Shown here piece by piece: positions 11,066 through 21,570 of a DNA stretch of 64,000 bases (its first letter is position 1; each line of letters begins with the position of its first letter). Source of the DNA: Mauremys mutica (lineage: Eukaryota; Chordata; Testudines; Geoemydidae); assembly GCF_020497125.1 (NCBI RefSeq), contig NC_059073.1, positions 145,337,012-145,401,011 of the forward strand, given 5' to 3'. The position numbers and the translations under genes were made by a program. A model generated the notes under the pieces. That model was given only the letters and a program-made list of their open reading frames with translations. It was not told the origin of the DNA and did no database searches.

Positions 11066-11205
11066 GGTGACCGTGACGGTTCGTTCCGCTTCCGGGAGCT
11101 GCCAGGAAACCGAGACACCCACGTCCGGCGCCTCCCCCCAGCGCGCGCGGGACCGGGCTCTCGCGAGATTGTTCACCGGGAAAAGGATGGGGGCTGTAGT
11201 GGGGT
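11066..11205 (-). promoter_or_regulatory. TGOLN2: TGOLN2 core promoter / CpG-rich 5' region
   Basis: The sequence is very CpG-rich, and the CpG-dense stretch continues through exon 1 into intron 1 (to about 10740). It holds a perfect 10-bp palindrome TCTCGCGAGA at 11159-11168, about 95 bp upstream of the ATG. That motif is known from constitutive vertebrate CpG-island promoters, where BANP and ZBTB33 have been linked to it. On the gene strand an ETS-like CCGGAAG (about 11089-11096) and a CRE half-site CGTCAC (about 11070-11076) lie next to the ATG. There is no TATA box. The transcription start was not mapped. Confidence 0.7.
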
Positions 11206-12545
11206 TCTTTGCGGGGGAGAGGAGTAGTGGGGGTGTTTGGAGGCCTAAGGGTGTTTCTGAGGGGGGCTGTAGTGGGGGTGTTTGGGGGACTAGGGGTGTT
11301 TCTGAGCGGGGCTGTAGCGGGAGTGTTTGGAGGCCTAAGGGTGTTTCTGAGGGGGGCTGTAGTGGGGGTGTTTGGGGGGGCTAGGGGTGTTTCTGAGCGG
11401 GGCTGTAGCGGGGGTGTTTCAGGGGCAGGGCTGTAGTGGGGGTGTTTGGAGGAACTAGGGGTGTTTCTGAGGGGGGCTGAAGTGGGAGTGTTTGGGGAAC
11501 TAGGGGTGTTTCTGAGGGGGGCTGTAGTGGGGGTGTTCGGGGGGCTAGGGGTGTTTCTGAGGGGGGCTGTAGTGGGAGTGTTTGGGGGACTAGGGGTGTT
11601 TCTGAGGGGGGCTGTAGTGGGGGTGTTTGGGGGGCTAGGGGTGTTTCTGAGGGGGGCTGTAGTGGGGGTGTTTGGAGGGACATGGGGTGTTTCTTAGCGG
11701 GGGTGTTTCAGGGGCAGGGCTGTGCTGGGGGTGTTTGGAGGAACTAGGGGTGTTTCTGAGGGGGCTGTAGTGGGAGTGTTTGGGGGCCTAGGGGTGTTTC
11801 GAGGGGGGCTGTAGTGGGGGTGTTTGGGGGCCTAGGAGTGTTTCTGAGCGGGGATGTAGCGGGGGTGTTTCAGGGGCAGGACTGTGCTGGGGGTGTTTGG
11901 AGGAACTAGGGGTGTTTCTGAGGGGGGCTGTAGTGGGGGTGTTTGGGGGCCTAGGGGTGTTTCTGAGGGGGGCTGTAGTGGGGGTGTTTGGGGGACTAGG
12001 GGTGTTTCTGAGCGGGGCTGTAGTGGGGGTGTTTCAGGGGGCAGGGCTGTAGTGGGGGTGTTTGGAGGAACTAGGGGTGTTTCAGGGGGCAGGGCTGTAG
12101 TGGGGGTGTTTGGAGGAACTAGGAGTGTTTCTGAGGGGGCTGTAGTGGGAGTGTTTGGGGGCCTAGGGGTGTTTCTGAGGGGGGCTGTAGTGGGGGTGTT
12201 TGGAGGCCTAGGGGTGTTTCTGAGGGGGGCTGTAGTGGGGGTGTTTGGGGATCTAGGGGTGTTTCTGAGGGGGGCTGTAGTGGGGGTGTTTGGGGGTCTA
12301 GGGGTGTTTCTGAGGGGGGCTGTAGTGGGGGTGTTTGGGGGACTAGGGGTGTTTCTGAGGGGGGCTGTAGCGGGGGTGTTTCAGGGGCAGGGCTGTAGTG
12401 GGGGTGTTTCAGCGGCAGGGCTGTGCTGGGGGGTGTTTGGAGGAACTAGGGGTGTTTCTGAGGGGGGCTGTAGTGGGGGTGTTTGGAGGGACTAGGGGTG
12501 TTTCTGAGGGGGCTGTAGTGGGAGTGTTTTGGGGAGCCGAGGGAG
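11206..12545. repeat. G-rich minisatellite (VNTR), 45-bp unit
   Basis: Roughly 30 tandem units. The typical 45-bp unit alternates a 27-bp part (GTGTTTCTGAGGGGGGCTGT, then AGTGGGG) with an 18-bp part (GTGTTTGGGGGACTAGGG). Variants carry CAGGGGCAGGGCTG or drop part of the unit. Because 45 is a multiple of three, long frames ([15 protein letters not shown] repeats) appear without being genes. The array starts right upstream of the TGOLN2 promoter. The plus strand carries dense G-runs able to form G-quadruplexes. Copy number is likely polymorphic. Confidence 0.95.
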
Positions 12546-13395
12546 TGTTTCCAGGGGCTGGAGATGCTGCACAGGTTGCTTGGGATCCTTTCTATGGTGT
12601 TGACATGCAGGTGCATGGGGCGCTGCTCACCTTTCTCTTGTGTCTCAATGGGGGTTGCTCATAGAGGGGCTTTTATGGTGCTGGCTGAGGGTTTCCAGGT
12701 GCTTGGAGCAGAGATGCTTGGGGGACGGGTGCTGGAGGGGGCATTTCAAGGTGGGCAGCTTCATGCCTGGATCTAAATACCGAGCTGCACCAACGAAGCC
12801 TGTAGGTCCCAAATGTGAGTGTCGCCGCAGCCAGGGCTGTGTCTGATGGGACAGGTGCCTGGCCAGTCCCAGCAGGAAGTGGGCACATTTTGCCCCCGTT
12901 GCTGTTGGAGCACATGATTGCACAGAGGAGTCTGAAAGGAGCCCAAAGTCATGGACTGAACTAACAACCTGAGGGCCGGGCCCCTCCCCCGCATGGGATG
13001 TTGCAGAGGAAAAACGTTATCCAAAGCACTTCCTCCTGCCCACCAGCATCACCCCTGTCTGGCCTGGGCTTAGCTTGGCCAGCTGCTCTTCATCCAAGTG
13101 CTGGTTTTGGGTAGACACCGAGGGAGCCAGGAGATGGTGCTGTTCCCATTTGACATAGAGGATACGTGGAGCTGGGGATTGTCCTTGTCCTGCTGGCATT
13201 TCAGCCCATGTTCTCCTAGCAGCTCTCCATGAACTGTGTTCGGGCATTTTTGTTCTTTCCTGCAGCCTGTCGGGGGAGGGGAGGGCAGTATTATTTGGCA
13301 ATCAAGACTATCACTGTGGAGTATGGATGTATAGTCCTTGTCTATAAATGGGAGGAAACCTCCTGCCCTGAAACCTGGCAGAGAGATCCAGAATA
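12546..13395. other. no recognisable feature
   Basis: Intergenic sequence after the minisatellite. Short open frames on both strands have no family features. Confidence 0.3.
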
Positions 13396-13579
13396 CACCT
13401 CTACCTCGATATAACGCTGTCCTGGGGAGCCAAAAAATCTTAACGCGTTATAGGTGAAACTGCATGATATCGAACTTGCTTTGATCCAGCGGAGTGCGCA
13501 GCCGCCCCCCGAGCACTGCTTTACTGCATTAGATCCGAATTTGTGTTATATCGGGTCGCGTTATATCACGGTAGAGGTG
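13396..13579. mobile_element. MITE with TA target duplication
   Basis: A 184-bp element bounded by TA on both sides. It begins CACCTCTACCTCGATATAACG and ends CGTTATATCACGGTAGAGGTG, inverted terminal repeats of about 21 bp with few differences. Internal text repeats the TATAAC/GTTATA words. TA duplication suggests a Tc1/mariner-type source. Confidence 0.85.
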
Positions 13580-13581
13580 TA

Positions 13582-15425
13582 CTGGCAGATGACAGGAGAT
13601 AATGGATACTTTTTTTTGATAACGTCTAATTTAGCTTCTTTAGAAAGGAAGGCTAGATAGCCACAGTTTGTGTTATTTTGGGTAGGGGCCAAACAGTGAT
13701 CTGCTAAACCTACTAGTTCAGTAACCCAAAAAGCTTTCCAGGGAAAACAGGATAGCATAACTGCCTGGATAGCATAATTTTTGCCTGGTTTTCTTGTTCT
13801 TTCCCTTTTGTCTCTGATCTTTTTCAACCATCTAGTCATGTATACCAATAGATAAATATTGATGTGTACTGTTTCCTACTCATTAATATAGAGACACAAC
13901 TACACATAGCAGGAGAGTTTCCCTTTATTTTCATTAGTGTTTCACAAGACTTGGTCAACAGACAATTTTTGTACTGGTATAACTATCAGGGGGTGATTTT
14001 TCACCGGTATAGTTATCCTGCTACAGTCCCTAGTATGGACACATATATCGGTATAAAAGTGCCTTATGGCAATACAGCTAATTTGCCTTCCCCTATAGAA
14101 AAAGCTATACCAGCATAACTTTCTACATTAGGCAGGTGGTATGCTTTAACTCTACTGGTTTAAATAAATGGGTACAATGTTTGTGTGTAGGTAAGTTTTA
14201 AGGCATGCACCTATGGGATATTGTTAGCAGGGACACTTTTCACACTGGTCTATTCAGCAGCGGGTAACCCATTCTCTTCTCATCCCAATGCATTTTAATG
14301 ATCTTAGTGCTAAGATCAACCTGAGCTACAGCCTCATGGGAAATTGGGCAGGAGGAGGCAAATTTAGAAGCCCCCAATAAAGGGAGAATATGGAAATAGT
14401 GTTATAAGGAGAAATCACTTTTGTTAATGTTAAATCCCAGGTTAAAAACCATTCTCCATTTATTGAGTGGTCAAATGCTCCATCTAATGGTTGCTATTGG
14501 CATTGCCACATTTAGTCTCGAGCACTATACGTAACCATAAAACAGCTCCATCTTGTGGACCAAGGCAAACTTTTTTATTTAACATGTTTATTACAGTAAT
14601 GCCTAAGGGCCAACCAAGAGTGGGGCCCCGTTGTGCTAGGTGCTGTACAAACAGAGTGATAGTCCCTGCCCCACAGAGCTTACAGTCTAAATAGACAAGG
14701 CAGACACGGACAAAACACAAGCAGAGTGAACTATGTGATGGCCGCAAATAGCATGTTAGTGAGACTGCTGTTTTGAGTGGGGGGTTGCTTGGGAGGGGAA
14801 GGAGGTTGAGAGGGACAGAGCTGGGGAGAAGAGGTCAGAGGGGCAGGTGAGGAGTGAAGCTTAGGTAAAGAGTGTGGGGAAGGGGATGCAAGAAAGTTGG
14901 CACAAACAGCCACTCAAAATGGTAGAAAGTTCTCTAGATGTCCAAAGATCCCTAGTGCCCACAGAGAATAGTGAGTCTCCCCTGCACAGTTCTGAGTCCA
15001 GGGAGGTGCTGGGGGAGTCAGGTGCTGGAGTCAAACAGTCAGTGGGATTTAGGCCTCTATGGGCCCCCTCCTTGGCTTCAGAACCTAAACATCTACACAG
15101 CTATTTTTAGTGCTGCAGCATGAGTCTGCTTCATTGGCTCTGGGATACTGCGCAGGGTTGTTTCCCCCTCCTCTCACATGTAGATGTACCCACGTCACTA
15201 GAGGCTTTTTAAAAAATGTTACCGGTTTAGTTTGAGGTCTAGTTCAATCTTTTTGCATATTGATCCCCTCCACCCCCATCTTTGGTTAGCAGGGGCCACG
15301 CATTAAAAGCCATCTAACAAAATCATCTTTGCTTTGTGTTAAACTTTCTCAAACCAAATCTTGGCCTTGTTGAACTTACTGGGAGTCTTGCCATTAACTT
15401 AAATGGGGTTAGACTTTCACCCTTT
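13582..15425. other. intergenic stretch, mostly unassigned
   Basis: Apart from a MIR-like piece at 14580-14700 nothing definite is seen. No coding exon was recognised. Confidence 0.3.
14580..14700 (+). repeat. ancient SINE-like fragment
   Basis: Contains GGGGCCCCGTTGTGCTAGGTGCTGTACAAAC..AGAGCTTACAGTCTAA, an old dispersed amniote repeat I recognise by its wording (MIR- or L2-tail-like). A second, more diverged copy is at 31545-31655. Confidence 0.6.
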
Positions 15426-16204
15426 GATTAGGGTATAAACTCCCACCAGTAGTTAGGGGGTTAAGGGGAGCTGGAGAGCTCAGTGAGTTCATCCTGTTGC
15501 ACCTGGAGGAGGGGCCAGAGCCAATTTGGGATGAGACCCAGCTGGGGAGGGTTGGGGCCAGAAGAGGTGGTCCAGTGGAAAAAATAGAGTGTGGGACCCT
15601 TTCCTAATGGGAAGCTATTGAAAGGGCCAGGAAAGCTGGGCTGTAAAGGAAAGGAACATCCCTGAGCAGCAGGTCCTGAAAGAAGGGCAGGACCCAGAGA
15701 GAGCTTTGAAAAGGGAGTTAAAGCCCTGAAAGAGGAATATGGTTAGAAAGCTGGGTCTTGGAAAATGGCTCCGACTAAAGGGTAAAGGAATCACAGAAGT
15801 ACCTGCAGGAAGGAGCTTGTACCAGAGGAGAGGGCAGCTGGGGAGAAGGAGACTCGCAAAGTCTCTCTTCTCCCAGGCCTGCTTTAGGGAAGAAGCCCTG
15901 AGGCTCAGGAGTAGCTGGGCCTCCTGAGAGAAACCCCTGGGAGGCAGTGCTCTGTGGAGAAGGAGGAATGCTGCAGAGCCAGGGAGGAGATTGTGCAGAG
16001 AACTGAAGGATAGAAGAGTTTTTGTTCCTTTGAGTTTGGATATTGTTACCCCAGAAGAGGTGGACTTAAATCATGACCTGGCTGGAGGGCTGAGTTACGG
16101 GAAGAGAAACCAATGTGGGACCGCAGCAAGCATAGGCAGGGAAAACTGCTATGCCACACCCATCCATGAGGTGGCGCACCAGTGGTGAGTACACTCCTTC
16201 ACAC
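15426..16204 (+). repeat. LTR-like dispersed sequence
   Basis: About 0.8 kb resembling a turtle Gypsy-type LTR. The 3' part includes GATATTGTTACCCCAGAAGAGGTGGACTTAAA, a block rich in GGAGGGCTGAG, and the ending GGTGGCGCACCAGTGGTGAGTACACTCCTTCACA. No flanking internal domain was found. Boundaries and class are tentative. Confidence 0.4.
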
Positions 16205-17183
16205 CCTCAAAGTTAACGTGGGAACTACTTTTGTGTTCAAAGCCATACATTTGTATCCTTTCTAAAGCCTACCCACAAAAAGTCAGATTAGCCTGCACAT
16301 TGGTGGTCAAGTTGGCCCAGGATAGAGTTTCCAACACCCTGTTGATCTGTCCTACTAAATTAACTTTTAGTGAGGGGAGAGGAAGGAAGGAAGGAATTGG
16401 GAAAGGGTCGAAGGGCAGGAGGCAATGTTGAAACAGTGGATTTATTGCTGGAATGTGCCTCAAAAAGCCAAGGTCTTTTGGCTCAAACATTAACATTTTG
16501 TGACCATTTCCTCCTCTAATGCCTAGCAATCTCATGAGTCCTTCTCCAGTTTGAAGCATGTTGTGGCCTAAGATGCGTTTTTTAATTCTTTTTGCAAAAG
16601 CCTTCAGGGAGACCATAGGGCTGGTTGAATGGCTAGCAAGGTGGGTCTGCCTGGCCTTTGCTTTGGCTGGATGTTACTGTATTCAGTTAAAGGGCCCCCC
16701 TGGTACTGTGGCACTGGTGCTGCCAAAAGCATGGCCTTGGAGACTAAGTGTTGCTGATGCCACTTGGGTAGGTTGGGAGGCACCCCTGTCAAGCTGTCTG
16801 GAGTGGCTCAGGAGTACGAGTACCAGCCTTGGGGCAGGCTGGTAAGAAGCAGGGTATACCACCCAATTGGTTGTGACTCCAGTTCTTCGGTGAAATCTAA
16901 GTGTGAAGGCACAACAACAGCCTTAACATGGAGTCACAGACAGTTCCCCTTGGGCACTCCAAATTCTATCTTGCCACCCAAGTAAGCTTGCCTTTGTGAT
17001 AGTCCCTTACACCAAAAAAAATCACAATAATATCCAGGATCAGGGACTTAGCCCAGGGTCAACTACACCTTAGATCTTACACCAAAGACAATGCTTATAG
17101 CCAGTCCCATAATAAACTTAAAATTAACTGAGAAAAAAAAGTTATTTACAAGGTTAAAGCAGGTAAACATACACAGATGAGTT
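16205..17183. other. intergenic stretch, unassigned
   Basis: No gene recognised. A polypurine tract lies near 16375-16420. The part 16830-17150 has the look of an old LTR, but I cannot place it. Confidence 0.25.
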
Positions 17184-17850
17184 AAAACAACGAGGAGTAC
17201 TTGTGGCACCTTAGAGACTAACATTTATTTGGGCATAAGCTTTCGTGGGCTAAAACCCACTTCAGATGCATGGAGTGGAAAATACAATAGGAAGATATAT
17301 ATACATAGTACAGGAAAAGATGGGAGTTGCCTTACCAATTCTAATGAGACAATTCAATTAAAGTGGGCTATTATCAACGGGGGAGAGGGGGCCGGGGGGG
17401 GGTGGGGGGGAAATCACATTTGTAGTGGTAATCAGGGTGGCCCATTTCAAACCGTTGACAAGAAGTTGTGAGTAACAGTAGGGGGAAGAATTAGCATGGG
17501 GAAATTAGTTTTTAGTTCTTGTAGTGACCCATCCACTCCCAGTCTTTATTCAGGCCTAATTTGATGGTGTCCAGTTTGCAAATTAATTCCAGTTCTGCAG
17601 TTTCTCATTGGAGTCTGTTTTTGAAGTTTTTGTTGTTGAAGAATTGCCACTTTTAAATCTGTTATTGACTGTCCAGGGAGATTGAAGTGTTCTCCAACTG
17701 GTTTTTGAATGTTATAATTCTTGACATCCGATTTGTGTCCATTCTTTTGCGTAGAGTCTGTCTGGTTTGGCCAATGTACATGGCAGAGGGGCATTGCTGG
17801 CATATATCACATTAGTCTCTAATGTGCCACAAGTACTCCTTGTTGTTTTT
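17184..17850 (-). mobile_element. Penelope-like element fragment with inverted flanks
   Basis: The two ends are inverted copies of each other. AACAACGAGGAGTACTTGTG...CTTAGAGACTAA is at 17184-17223 and its complement, TTAGTCTCTAATGTGCCAC..GTACTCCTTGTTGTTTT, is at 17812-17850. The interior (for example TGGATTTTGCACACC-type text around 17560-17800 read on the minus strand) matches the 3' end of a Penelope-like element family frequent in turtles. Inverted flanking pieces are typical of such elements. No reverse transcriptase or GIY-YIG coding remains. Confidence 0.65.
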
Positions 17851-18160
17851 CATAGAATCATAGAATCATAGAATTCAAGATCAGAAGGGACCATTATGAT
17901 CATCTAGTCTGACCTCCTGCAAGATGCAGGCCTCATATGCCGATCCACCCACTCCTTAAGCAAGCGACCCCTGCCCCATGCTTCGGAGGAAGGCGAAAAA
18001 CCTCCAGGGCCACTGCCAATCTACCCTGGAGGAAAATTCCTTCCCGACCCCAAATATGGCGGTCAGCTGAACCCCGAGCATGCGGGCAAGACTCTCTAGC
18101 CATACCCAGACTCTCTAGCCATTTTTGCTGATACGTTAACCGAGTGGAAAGTTTCCTACC
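17851..18160 (-). repeat. CR1-family 3' tail
   Basis: Begins with repeated CATAGAAT (the CR1 8-bp tail microsatellite in reverse). It continues GACCATTATGATCATCTAGTCTGACCTCC and CTGGAGGAAAATTCCTTCCCGACCCCAAATATGG. The same text occurs in the opposite orientation at 18690-19132. Confidence 0.7.
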
Positions 18161-18164
18161 ACCC

Positions 18165-18449
18165 AGGAGAATCCTGTAGAATTAACGAGAGAAACTACGA
18201 GTAGCTAGGGAAGTGGAGGTCAGCTAAGCTGCGCTCCACTGTTCCAACGACCGACACAGGCGGTAAGAAGGAACTGAGGGGCGGATGGGTCGGCAGGGGT
18301 ATATATCCAGCCCCATAGCGGCGCCACTCCAGGGGGCGCCCAGCCAACCCACCGAGTGTTGCTAGGGTAAAAATCTTCCAACGAACGTGCATGCGGCGCG
18401 CACACACCTAACTGGAATGCATATGAGCAATCACTCGAAGAAGAACAAA
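18165..18449 (-). mobile_element. solo terminal repeat of a DIRS-like element
   Basis: This segment aligns by eye with the right end of the full element at 58250-58480. Shared stretches include GGCGGTAAGAAGGAACTGAGG, GGGGTATATAT, GGCGCCACTCCAGGGGGCGC and the terminus CTAACTGGAATGC..GAGCAATCACTCGAAGAAGAAC (18411-18446). Substitutions are scattered, so it is an older or different subfamily. No coding part remains. It shows the family has been active here more than once. Confidence 0.88.
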
Positions 18450-18689
18450 TGTTAGTCTTTGGTTTCAGAAGGTGGTAGAAGCTATTGTAATATGCAAGCT
18501 CTGTGTCCTTTAGGGCTAACCCACGGAGATTCCCTTGCTTTTGCTTAGAAATCTTGTCTTCTACAAGTCCAAGCAGCATAGAGATACAGTTCTTCTTGTC
18601 AAGGATTTTTATTCCCTTCCCCCAGAGTTCAAGCTGATGGGACAACTCTTCATGGGTGTGGAGGGGGCAATCAACAACGTATTTCATGG

Positions 18690-19132
18690 GATGGTATGAT
18701 GGGATAGCCTAATTTTGGCAATTAATTGATCTTTGATTACTAGCAGTAAATATGCCTGATGGGGTGGATCTGAATTACTACAGAGAATTCTTTCCTGGGT
18801 GTCTGGCTGGTGAGTCTTGCCCACATGCTCAGGGTTTAACTGATCGCCATATTTGGGGTCGGGAAGGAATTTTCCTCCAGGGCAGATTGGCAGAGGCCCT
18901 GGGGTTTTTTTGCCTTCCTCTGCAGGGTGGAGCACAGGTCACTTATTGGAGGATTCTCTGCACCTTGAAGTCTTTAAACCATGATTTGAGGACTTCAGTG
19001 GCTCAGACATAGGTTAGGGGTTTGTTGCTGGAGTGGGTGGGTGAGATTCTGCAGCCCGCGTTGTGCAGGAGGTCAGACTAGACAATCATATTGGTCCCTT
19101 CTGACCTTAAAGTCTATGACTCTAGGTGTCAA
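18690..19132 (+). repeat. CR1-family 3' end
   Basis: Holds TTTGGGGTCGGGAAGGAATTTTCCTCCAG and ends GGTCCCTTCTGACCTTAAAGTCTATGACTCT, the plus-oriented counterpart of 17851-18160. The DIRS solo end lies between the two inverted copies. Confidence 0.75.
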
Positions 19133-20170
19133 TGGGCCTTCCTGTGTGCAGGACCCATCATCATCTGTAGGAAGCCAGCCTTTACCTTAATGAGTGCTTC
19201 TTTTCCTGTTTGTAAACCTCTGTAATTGTGTAAGTCATCAAAGCACCCAGTCAGTATAACCTTACAACATGAGGTGCAGATGTTATAAATGAGATTACTA
19301 CATGGAGAATCCTACAAACATTTCGTGAAGGCTAAACACATTCTTATAAACCTATGATCTGTTTTAACCATGCTAACACACAGGTGAACCAGACTGGTTT
19401 CCAGCTATGCATTTATGAGTTGTGGGCTAGGGGCCTTAGCATGAGCTGGCACCTGGTTTGCCAGGGTCACACCCTCCTCCCCAATTTTGCTCAGACTCTT
19501 AGTAGGAGGAGCAGAAGTAGCATTTATGTGTTGAAAATTTTTCAGGGACCATTTCTGTTATGTACACATCTGTGAATCAGACCAATACACCTTCCTAGTG
19601 ACCTGGCTCCTCTTTGAGAGTCAGCAGTTCTTTCTCCATAATCAAAAGGCAGAAAATTAGTTTTCCACTTTGCAGCTGATCCTAATGAATTCACACAGGA
19701 AGCCTGAGGTGCTAGAAATCTTTCAAATAAACATTGCTGAATGTGCTCCTGTCTACCCCCTTTCTCCTCCCTCCACACCCCAGATGCCCAGGTGAAGTCA
19801 CACTGTGGAAACAATCAGTTATTCATAAGTTAATTCAGTGCTGAGTTTTAATTTGTTTGGTTTTCTGGTACAATGATAAAGCAATAATTTAGGTCAAAAT
19901 AATTTGTCAAATCCATCCTTTCTGGTGACATACCAGAGCAAATTTCTCTGATGCTGAAGCTGCTCGAGGGCAAGAGATGCATCTTTTCCACGAACTGACA
20001 AAGATCCCCTAGCCTGTAACTGAGCACAATCATGTCCAGAATAGAGTGTGCAAGGTGACACCAGGCCAAATCTTTGGGACCCTCCAGTGCACTTGTTTGC
20101 CTTGGGCATTTTTTTTTGGTCTAACATTTAATAAACAGAACTGGTGACCAGAACTGATAACATCCACTTT
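19133..20170. other. intergenic stretch, unassigned
   Basis: Nothing recognisable was seen. Confidence 0.25.
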
Positions 20171-20264
20171 CATAGAAATCATAAAAGTGTGGGACTGGAA
20201 GGGGGCCTTGATAGGTCATCTTGTCCTGTCCCCTGCACAAAGCAAGACTAAGTATCACCTGGAG

Positions 20265-20641
20265 CAGTGGCTCTCAACCTTTCCAGACTACTTTCAGGAT
20301 TCTGATTTGTCTTGCTCCCCTAAAAAATACTTGCTTACAAAAAAAATCAGACAAAAATACAAAAACGTGTTCACAGCACACTATTACTGAAAAACTGCTT
20401 TTTTTTACCATATACTGTAATTATAAAATCAATTGGAATATAAATACTGTACTTACAATTCAGTGTATAGCATACAGAGCAGTATAAACAAGTCACTCTC
20501 TGTATGAAATTTTAGTTTGTACTGACTTCGCTTGTGCGTTTTATGTAATTAAACTAGGCAAATATCTAGATGAGTTGATGTACCCCTGGAAGTCCTCTGC
20601 GTACCTCCAGGGATATACGTGCCCCTGGCTGAGAACCACTG
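20265..20641. mobile_element. hAT-type MITE in CR1
   Basis: Begins CAGTGGCTCTCAACCTTTCC and ends CCCCTGGCTGAGAACCACTG. These are hAT terminal inverted repeats. Flanks ACCTGGAG (20257-20264) and ACCTAGAC (20642-20649) match at 6 of 8 bases as a decayed target duplication. Same family as 2458-2703. Confidence 0.85.
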
Positions 20642-20659
20642 ACCTAGACCATCCCTGAC

Positions 20660-21123
20660 TGAGGCTGTGGCTACACTTAGCGCTTCAAAGCGCTGCCGCG
20701 GCAGCGCTTTGAAGCGCTAAGGGCTTGGCTACACTTACAAATTTGCAGCGCTGCAGCAGGGTGTGAAAACACACCCTCTCCAGCGCTGCAAATTGCGGTG
20801 CTGCAAAGCGCCAGTGTGGTCAAAGCCCCAGCGCTGGGAGCGCGGCTCCCAGCGCTGTCCAAAGTGCCGCGGCAGCACTTTGAAGTGTAAGTGTAGCCAA
20901 AGCCCCAGTGTAGTCAAAGCGCCAGCGCTGGGAGAAAGCTCTCCCAGTGCTGTCCGTACTCCACCTCCCTGTGGGGAATAACGGACAGCGCTGGGAGCCG
21001 CGCTCCCAGCGCTGTGGCTTTGACCACACTGGCGCTTTGCAGCGCCGCAATTTGCAGCGCTGGAGAGGGTGTGTTTTCACACCCTGCTGCAGCGCTGCAA
21101 ATTTGTAAGTGTAGCCAAGCCCT
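20660..21123. mobile_element. nested palindromic hAT-like foldback element
   Basis: Two arms of about 144 bp, 20720-20863 and 20980-21123, are inverted copies with about two differences. The ends are AGGGCTTGGCTACACTTAC and its complement. Inside them are smaller hairpins such as AGCGCTGGGAGC..GCTCCCAGCGCT. Just left of the first arm is a perfect 46-bp palindrome (20676-20721) centred on CCGCGG. A second, related pair of ends (GCTGTGGCTACACTTAGC near 20665 and its partner AAGTGTAGCCAAAGC near 20889) suggests one element inserted in another. No coding capacity. Confidence 0.85.
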
Positions 21124-21570
21124 GAGTTTCCACGACCTGCCTAGGTAATTTGTTCCAGTGCTTAACAGCCCTTACAGTTAAGAACTTTTTCCTAATGTCT
21201 TACCTAAATCTCCCTTGCTGCAATTTAAGCCCATTGCTTCCTCTTATTCACGGAGGACAGGAGAACAGTTTATCACCCTTCTCTTTATAAGCAACATTTA
21301 CTTTGAAGACAGTTATGTCTCCTCAGTCTTCTCTTCTCGAGCTTAACAAACCCAATTTTTGCAATTCTTTCTTCGTAGGTCATGTTTTCTGGACCTTTAA
21401 TTATTATTACTCTCCTCTGGACTTTTTCCAGTTTATCCACATCTTTCCCAAAGTGTGGTGTCCAGAACTGAACATAGTACTCCAGTTGAAGCCTTATCCT
21501 TGCTAAATAGAGCGGAAGAATTACTTCTCGTTTCTGGCTTTCAACACTCCTGCTAACACTTGGACAAAAT

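Larger units (their letters stand above)
20171..21570 (-). mobile_element. CR1 fragment split by two hAT insertions
   Basis: Minus-oriented CR1 3' region. The tail starts at CATAGAAATCATAAAAGTG (20171). After two insertions it continues from about 21124 (GAGTTTCCACGACCTGCC) through text complementary to the CR1 C-terminal coding end (for example TTTAAGCCCATTGCTTCCTC, CCACATCTTTCCCAAAG, AACTGAACATAGTACTCC). With the inserts removed the two halves read continuously. Confidence 0.88.

Noticed and set aside
9848..11176. TGOLN2 as one 442-codon intronless gene
   Set aside because: Strong splice sites bound both introns, and the tail exon with YQRL lies 4.4 kb away at 5701-5618, in phase with the donor at 10100.
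11209..12495. Gly/Val-rich repeat proteins ([15 protein letters not shown])
   Set aside because: They follow from the 45-bp minisatellite unit being a multiple of three; frames on both strands are open. No start context or homologue.
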